From assembly GCA_016705005.1 (NCBI GenBank), contig JADIZB010000012.1, positions 124,001-188,000 on the forward strand: a DNA stretch of 64,000 nucleotides. Reading direction: 5' to 3'. Both the position numbers and the translations under genes were made by a program. The notes beneath the pieces were generated by a model. That model was not told the DNA's origin. It did no database searches and was given only the letters and a program-made list of their open reading frames with translations. This DNA is from Bacteroidales bacterium. GTDB taxonomy: Bacteria; Bacteroidota; Bacteroidia; Bacteroidales; Lentimicrobiaceae. Of this stretch, positions 59,709 through 64,000 are shown one piece after another. Positions within the stretch are counted from its first letter, which is position 1, and each line of letters starts with the position of its first letter.

Positions 59709-60176
59709 ATGAGAAATCTGATTTCTGGTATCGCTCTTTTGCTCTTTATTTCCGTTTACACATCAGGGTGTTCGGACCTTTTTAAAAAAAATGGGAGTAT
59801 AGACGCATTTTCCTGGCTTGAAGGTCATTGGGTAGATTCAACAAATAGTTTCTATGAATCATGGGTTATAGCAGATATTGAAAGGATGCAGGGAAAGGGT
59901 TATCAGATTGCAGACAGCGATACTATATTCGGTGAATCCTTAAGTATTGAAAATGATGGCCGGAGATGGAATTACGTGGTTACTTTCGGGGATGAAAATA
60001 CTGTGTTCCGGTTGGTTAACAAGCCCGGGGACAGCCTTGTTTTTGAAAATCCAGACAACGAATTCCCCAAAAGGATAACATATCTGAATAAGGGAAATAA
60101 GAGTATGTCGGCCATCATTGAAAATCCAGGAGAACCTGAGAAGTTTACCCGATTCAATTTCATTAAGGCAAAATAA
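59709..60176 (+). CDS. DUF6265-like lipoprotein
   Basis: 155 residues, lipobox at Cys21 (YTSGC). The mature part has the family pattern WLEGHWVDS...FYESWVIADI...MQGKGYQI...GESLSI...YVVTFGDENTVFRL...FENPDNEFPKRITY. Likely an exported small beta-barrel of unknown role. The DUF456 gene follows at 6 bp. Confidence 0.8.
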   Translation: MRNLISGIALLLFISVYTSGCSDLFKKNGSIDAFSWLEGHWVDSTNSFYESWVIADIERMQGKGYQIADSDTIFGESLSIENDGRRWNYVVTFGDENTVFRLVNKPGDSLVFENPDNEFPKRITYLNKGNKSMSAIIENPGEPEKFTRFNFIKAK

Positions 60177-60182
60177 ATCATC

Positions 60183-60659
60183 ATGGACTGGATGTGGATC
60201 ACTTTAGGTGTAGTGTTGACAATTGCAGGTATCGCCGGCTGTATACTTCCCTTTATACCAGGACCTCCCTTAAGTTATTCAGCCCTGCTTGTTTTGCTGA
60301 TTGTGGATGAGCAGACTTTTACTTCCCGGTTTCTTATTGTATGGTTGCTTGTAACCACTGTAGTTACAATTCTTGATTATTATGTACCCGTTTGGGGAAC
60401 CAAAAAGTTTGGAGGCAGCCGGAAAGGTGTCTGGGGAGCTACCATCGGACTGGTAGCCGGAATCTTTTTCTTCCCTCCTTTTGGAATGATTGCAGGTCCG
60501 TTTCTTGGCGCTTTTCTGGGAGAACTCATTGAAGGAAAAGACACTCAGGCAGCACTCAGGTCAGGATTCGGCTCTTTCATCGGTTTTGTGGCTGGTACAG
60601 TAATGAAACTGACGGTTTCGGTAATCATGGCATTCTACTTCTTCAGGGCTGTAATCTGA
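60183..60659 (+). CDS. DUF456 membrane protein
   Basis: 158 residues, four to five membrane helices with the typical Gly-rich start (LGVVLTIAGIAGCILPFIPGPPLSYSALLVL) and the DYYVPVWGTKKFGGSRKGVWGATIG block. Function unknown. Coupled to the DUF6265 gene; its stop overlaps truA of the opposite strand by 17 bp. Confidence 0.85.
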   Translation: MDWMWITLGVVLTIAGIAGCILPFIPGPPLSYSALLVLLIVDEQTFTSRFLIVWLLVTTVVTILDYYVPVWGTKKFGGSRKGVWGATIGLVAGIFFFPPFGMIAGPFLGAFLGELIEGKDTQAALRSGFGSFIGFVAGTVMKLTVSVIMAFYFFRAVI

Positions 60660-61410
60660 TATCTTCAGGATACTCCACATCTTCAAGAAACAGCCCGCAG
60701 GCCGGAACCGACATCCCGGCATCTGACCTGGAGCCTTCTTCAAGGATAACCCTGAATTCATCAATACTGATACTGCCCTTCCCTACTTCAAGCAGTGTAC
60801 CGACAATCGCCCTCACCATATTCCTCAGAAACCTGTTTGCTTTCACCTGGTATATCAGCATGTGTTCCTGCTTCAGGAAGAAAGATTCAATGATTACACA
60901 ATCGTTGGTTCTGGTTTGGGTACCTGATTTTGAAAAACAGGTAAAGTCAGTGTATTCCCTGATTATTTCCGCAGCCAGACTCATGGCCTGCAGGTCAAGT
61001 TCACGGGTATAAATCCACGAGTAACTATCTGAAAAAGGGTCTTTCCTGCGGGAGATGTAATAACGGTATGTTCGTGAAACAGCAGAAAATCTGGCATGAA
61101 CCTCAGGTTTTACCCTGAAAGCATCGAGAATTACGATTGCTGGGGTAAGTATTCCGTTCAGTTTATATACAAGTTGTGTAAGCGCATCTTCAGTGAACCT
61201 TTCTTCGGTGTCGAAATGTGCATAAAAGCGACGGGCATGTACTCCGGTGTCTGTCCTTCCGGCCCCGGTCAATGAAACAGGTTTTCCGCTGAGGATCCTG
61301 AGCGCCTTCTCAAGTTCTTCCTGGACAGTAGGAGCATTCGGCTGTGTTTGCCAGCCGTGGAATCCTGTGCCGTTGTATGCCAGAAACAGAAAATACCTGA
61401 AGTTCTCCAT
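60643..61410 (-). CDS. truA: tRNA pseudouridine synthase A
   Basis: 255 residues. The catalytic Asp is Asp54 in AGRTDTGVHA, plus the RTYRYYI and FLRNMVRAIVGTLLEVG motifs. It makes pseudouridine 38-40 in the anticodon arm. Divergent from the hydrogenase operon; the shared spacer is ~240 bp. Confidence 0.96.
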   Translation of the reverse strand: MENFRYFLFLAYNGTGFHGWQTQPNAPTVQEELEKALRILSGKPVSLTGAGRTDTGVHARRFYAHFDTEERFTEDALTQLVYKLNGILTPAIVILDAFRVKPEVHARFSAVSRTYRYYISRRKDPFSDSYSWIYTRELDLQAMSLAAEIIREYTDFTCFSKSGTQTRTNDCVIIESFFLKQEHMLIYQVKANRFLRNMVRAIVGTLLEVGKGSISIDEFRVILEEGSRSDAGMSVPACGLFLEDVEYPEDIRLQP

Positions 61411-61558
61411 TGAATGTCAAAAATAGCAAAATCCATAAAAGGAACGACACGGTAAAAACCTTCAAAGGCTTTGTAATAACTGAGTTTAGAACAGTTATAA
61501 ATTAGGTGGCTCTTGTAAAAAAAGTGCTTAATTGTTAATGCTTTCACAAAAGAATTTT

Positions 61559-61566
61559 TATTTTTG
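61559..61566 (+). promoter_or_regulatory. -7 element of the hydrogenase operon
   Basis: TATTTTTG 82 bp before the ATG, with a TTG further upstream than usual (24 bp). A strong GGAGG ribosome site precedes the first gene. Confidence 0.5.
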
Positions 61567-61648
61567 ACCCTGAATTGTTAATCAATTCACAAGTCACACT
61601 CAAATTATCATTCAATCAGTACGTTACACTAAATCTTGGAGGATTTCA

Positions 61649-62119
61649 ATGTCAACAACAGAAGTATTAGTTAAAGAGCTTGTTGAGAAAAACGGCAAGA
61701 CGCGAAACAGTCTTATGCCTGTTTTACAAGGAATTGTGCACAATGAGCATTTTCTATCAGAGGAAGCGCTGCTGTGCGTCGCCCGCGAGCTTGACCTGTC
61801 AGCTGCAGACGTTTATGGTACTGCTTCATTCTACACCTTTCTCGACACTGTACCCCGTGGCAAAAACATTGTCAGGGTTTGCAAGACCATCACCTGCCAT
61901 ATGAAAGGCAAGGATGAGATCATCAAGGCATTGGGCAATGCACTCAAAATAAAGGTTGGTGAGACAACCAACGATAAGAAATTCACGCTCCTGACTGCCA
62001 ATTGCCTTGGATGGTGCCATAAGGGACCCGTTATGCTGGTAAACGACGACATCTATCCGGATCTTACCACTCAGAAAGCGCTTGAAATCATTGAAGAGTA
62101 TGCCAAAGATGTAAAGTAG
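61649..62119 (+). CDS. NuoE/HydC-like [2Fe-2S] subunit of an NAD(P)-linked hydrogenase
   Basis: 156 residues of the thioredoxin-like ferredoxin family. The cluster ligands are Cys78, Cys83, Cys119 and Cys123 (VCKTITCH, NCLGWC). It is the small electron-transfer subunit beside the NuoF-like protein. The order HydC-HydB-HydA fits electron-bifurcating [FeFe]-hydrogenases, which exchange electrons between NAD(P)H, ferredoxin and H2. Preceded by a good GGAGG site. Confidence 0.93.
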   Translation: MSTTEVLVKELVEKNGKTRNSLMPVLQGIVHNEHFLSEEALLCVARELDLSAADVYGTASFYTFLDTVPRGKNIVRVCKTITCHMKGKDEIIKALGNALKIKVGETTNDKKFTLLTANCLGWCHKGPVMLVNDDIYPDLTTQKALEIIEEYAKDVK

Positions 62120-62155
62120 GCTAACGAAAGGTCACAAACAAAAACATTCAATCAA

Positions 62156-63322
62156 ATGGAAAATAATCTTAAGAAAGTCGATATAATATTTGAGATTGAT
62201 GAAAAGCAATCACCCCTTGCCATTCTGGAAAAAACTGTTAAAAGGCCGGCTGATGAAATCATTCTGGACCTGATCGACAGCGGACTGAAAGGTCGTGGAG
62301 GTGCCGGTTTCCCGACCGGACTCAAATGGAAATTCACCAGGAATGAAGACAGTGAAGTAAAATATGTGATCTGCAATGCAGATGAAGGGGAACCCGGAAC
62401 ATTTAAGGATCGTGAAATCATCGACAGGGTTCCTGAAAAAATATTTGCCGGAATGGCCATCTGTGGTTTTGTAATCGGAGCCAAAGAAGGCTACATTTAC
62501 CTCCGTGGTGAATACAACTTCTTACTGAAAAACCTTCAGAAGAAACTGGATGAATTCAATGCAGGAATGAAAAAAACCGGCATCGATTTCACCATTTACA
62601 TCAAATCGGGCAGCGGCGCGTATGTTTGCGGTGAAGAGAGTGCCTTGTTCGAATCGATGGAAGGGAAACGGGGAGAACCCAGGAACAAGCCCCCCTACCC
62701 CACTGTTGCAGGATACAACAGCAAACCTACTGTTATCAACAATGTTGAAACCCTTGTCTATACCACGATGATATGCCATATGGGACCTGAGCGGTTTAAA
62801 GCGCTTGGTACCAAGGACTCACGGGGATCAAAAGTTTTCTCGGTTTCTGGTGATACCCCAATCTCCGGCATCTATGAACTGGAACTTGGAATGCCGCTCA
62901 ATGAATTTGTTGATGGTTTCGGTGATGGTGACACCAAAGCAGTCCAGGTTGGCGGTGCTTCGGGTCATTGCGTACCCCGCAAGAAATTCAACGACACGAT
63001 CATAGGATTCGAAGGCATTCCGACCGGAGGCTCGATGATGATTTTCAACAGTTCCCGCTCCATGTACAATGTTCTTCATGATTACCTCGAGTTTTTTACT
63101 GAAGAATCATGCGGACAATGCACTCCATGCAGGGTCGGATGCCAGCAACTCCTGAAAGGCATTGAAGCTGTAAAACGCGGAGAACGCCCGCCTGCTTATC
63201 TTGATGACCTGAAAAAACTGACCGCCACGATGAAAATTGCCGCAAAATGCGGACTTGGTCAGTCAGTTGGAAATCCCTTCAATTCAATCATTGATAATTT
63301 CAGGGAAGAGATCATTTACTAA
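62156..63322 (+). CDS. NuoF/HydB-like flavoprotein subunit
   Basis: 388 residues. FMN/NADH-binding region GRGGAGFPTGLKW near 48, NADEGEPGTFKDRE near 83, SGAYVCGEESALFESMEG near 160 and the [4Fe-4S] site ESCGQCTPCRVGC near 320. It passes electrons between NADH and the FeS chain. It lacks the extra N- and C-terminal ferredoxin domains of long HydB forms. Its stop is followed by GTAAAAA-like heptamers. Confidence 0.93.
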   Translation: MENNLKKVDIIFEIDEKQSPLAILEKTVKRPADEIILDLIDSGLKGRGGAGFPTGLKWKFTRNEDSEVKYVICNADEGEPGTFKDREIIDRVPEKIFAGMAICGFVIGAKEGYIYLRGEYNFLLKNLQKKLDEFNAGMKKTGIDFTIYIKSGSGAYVCGEESALFESMEGKRGEPRNKPPYPTVAGYNSKPTVINNVETLVYTTMICHMGPERFKALGTKDSRGSKVFSVSGDTPISGIYELELGMPLNEFVDGFGDGDTKAVQVGGASGHCVPRKKFNDTIIGFEGIPTGGSMMIFNSSRSMYNVLHDYLEFFTEESCGQCTPCRVGCQQLLKGIEAVKRGERPPAYLDDLKKLTATMKIAAKCGLGQSVGNPFNSIIDNFREEIIY

Positions 63323-63416
63323 GTAAAAAGTATAAAGTAAAGGGCTGATTCAAAACAGAGGCCATTGTTGGTCAGAGTTTCAGGAAGCCTAAACGAACTT
63401 AAAAGCAAGCGAAATC

Positions 63417-64000
63417 ATGAGCAAATATTTAGTTAACCTTAAGATCAACAACATGCCCATCGCGGTGGAAGAGGGCACGACCATTCTTGAGGCAGCAAAA
63501 AAGCTGAATTTCAGAATACCCACCCTATGTAATCATCCCGACCTTACTGTAGCCGGCAATTGCCGTGTATGCGTTGTAGAGGTCAAAGGTGCAAGATTAC
63601 TTGCAGCTGCCTGCGCCACTCCTGTCTCCGAAGGAATGGAAGTACTGACCAACAGTGAAAAAGTCAGGATAGCCCGCAAACATATCGTTGAGTTGCTTCT
63701 TGCCGAACACAATGCCGATTGTACCAAATGTTTCAAAAACGGTCATTGCGAACTTCAGGATCTCTCCGGTGAATACAGGATTGGCGATCACGTTTTTCTT
63801 GATCTGGTAAAACCATCATCAAAGATCCAGGACATTTCCTCTCCTTCAATTGTGAAGGACGACAGCAAGTGTATCCGTTGCCAGCGTTGTGTGAGAACCT
63901 GTACCGAACTTCAGGGTGTTAGCGCACTTGGTGTGGTTAACAAGGGCGACCACCAGAGAATCTCAACATTCCTCAATAAGCCTCTGCATGAAGTGGTTTG
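63417..64000 (+). CDS. [FeFe]-hydrogenase large subunit HydA/HndD, N-terminal part only
   Basis: About 194 residues, cut by the right edge. Seen so far: a plant-type [2Fe-2S] domain (Cys38, 49, 52, 66), a His-ligated [4Fe-4S] site (His98, Cys102, 105, 111) and the first Cys set of the two-cluster ferredoxin domain (Cys152, 155, 158, 162; CIRCQRCVRTC). The H-cluster part lies beyond the window, so calling it a hydrogenase rests on domain order and on its NuoE and NuoF neighbours. A formate dehydrogenase or complex-I G-type subunit is the alternative. Upstream of the ATG is ~95 bp of weakly repetitive DNA. Confidence 0.8.
   Translation, partial: MSKYLVNLKINNMPIAVEEGTTILEAAKKLNFRIPTLCNHPDLTVAGNCRVCVVEVKGARLLAAACATPVSEGMEVLTNSEKVRIARKHIVELLLAEHNADCTKCFKNGHCELQDLSGEYRIGDHVFLDLVKPSSKIQDISSPSIVKDDSKCIRCQRCVRTCTELQGVSALGVVNKGDHQRISTFLNKPLHEVV

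Overview
The window reads as a piece of a Bacteroidales/Marinilabiliales-type (Bacteroidota) chromosome. The evidence is: proteins with C-terminal type IX secretion (T9SS) sorting domains, a short 287-residue RpoD, lipoproteins with a Cys after the signal peptide, promoters of the TTG-N19/20-TAnnTTTG type (best seen twice in front of the rRNA operon), and a 16S rRNA of Bacteroidota character. The metabolism suggested is anaerobic or fermentative: purine/uric-acid breakdown, citrate lyase, and an [FeFe]-hydrogenase locus at the right edge. Zeaxanthin-type carotenoid genes are also present.

Layout. 1-15.7 kb: an anaerobic purine-degradation ('selenium-linked') cluster of ygeW (cut by the left edge), hyuA/ygeZ, ssnA, a fused FeS-molybdopterin xanthine dehydrogenase, two PLP enzymes, ygfK and a MocA/YgfJ-type nucleotidyltransferase. 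A phosphatase, a YgjV-like membrane protein and a four-helix-bundle gene sit between them. 15.8-22.9 kb: a DUF4402 protein, an NtrC-type regulator with an altered GAFTGA loop, citrate lyase alpha (citF) and a citD-citE fusion, and a lipoprotein. 23-27.4 kb: lipid kinase, SUI1/YciH, GT39-like transferase, MscS channel. 27.4-32.3 kb: carotenoid operon crtI-crtB-hypothetical-idi-crtZ-crtYcd on the minus strand. 32.7-37 kb: LytTR regulator, a 911-residue T9SS beta-helix protein with a duplicated N-terminal module, and a thioredoxin-fold protein lacking CXXC. 37.3-44.2 kb: rpsO, pnp, rpoD, a degenerate repeat array with a poly-G run, rpe, and a second T9SS protein. pnp, rpe and the T9SS protein all carry single-base frameshifts that look like sequence errors around the repeat array. 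44.3-49.3 kb: pepD, two tandem secreted GH29 fucosidases, an outer-membrane protein. 49.5-55.2 kb: a complete rRNA operon (16S, tRNA-Ile, tRNA-Ala, a third tRNA-like element, 23S, 5S) with two tandem promoters and recognisable processing stems. 55.2-56.1 kb: a duplicated 5S/terminator fragment carrying a palindrome, then repeat-rich DNA. 56.1-64 kb: DgkA, GlcNAc kinase-like protein, serine hydrolase, MsrB, DUF6265-like lipoprotein, DUF456 protein, TruA, and HydC-HydB-HydA of a hydrogenase (HydA cut by the right edge).

The intergenic DNA is unusual. At least five unrelated families of 7-base tandem repeats sit next to gene ends and inside the rRNA spacer. A GCGCATC/GATGCGC palindrome recurs at 2 kb and 41 kb, and the 3' end of hyuA exists in three copies. 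These are the least explained parts of the window.
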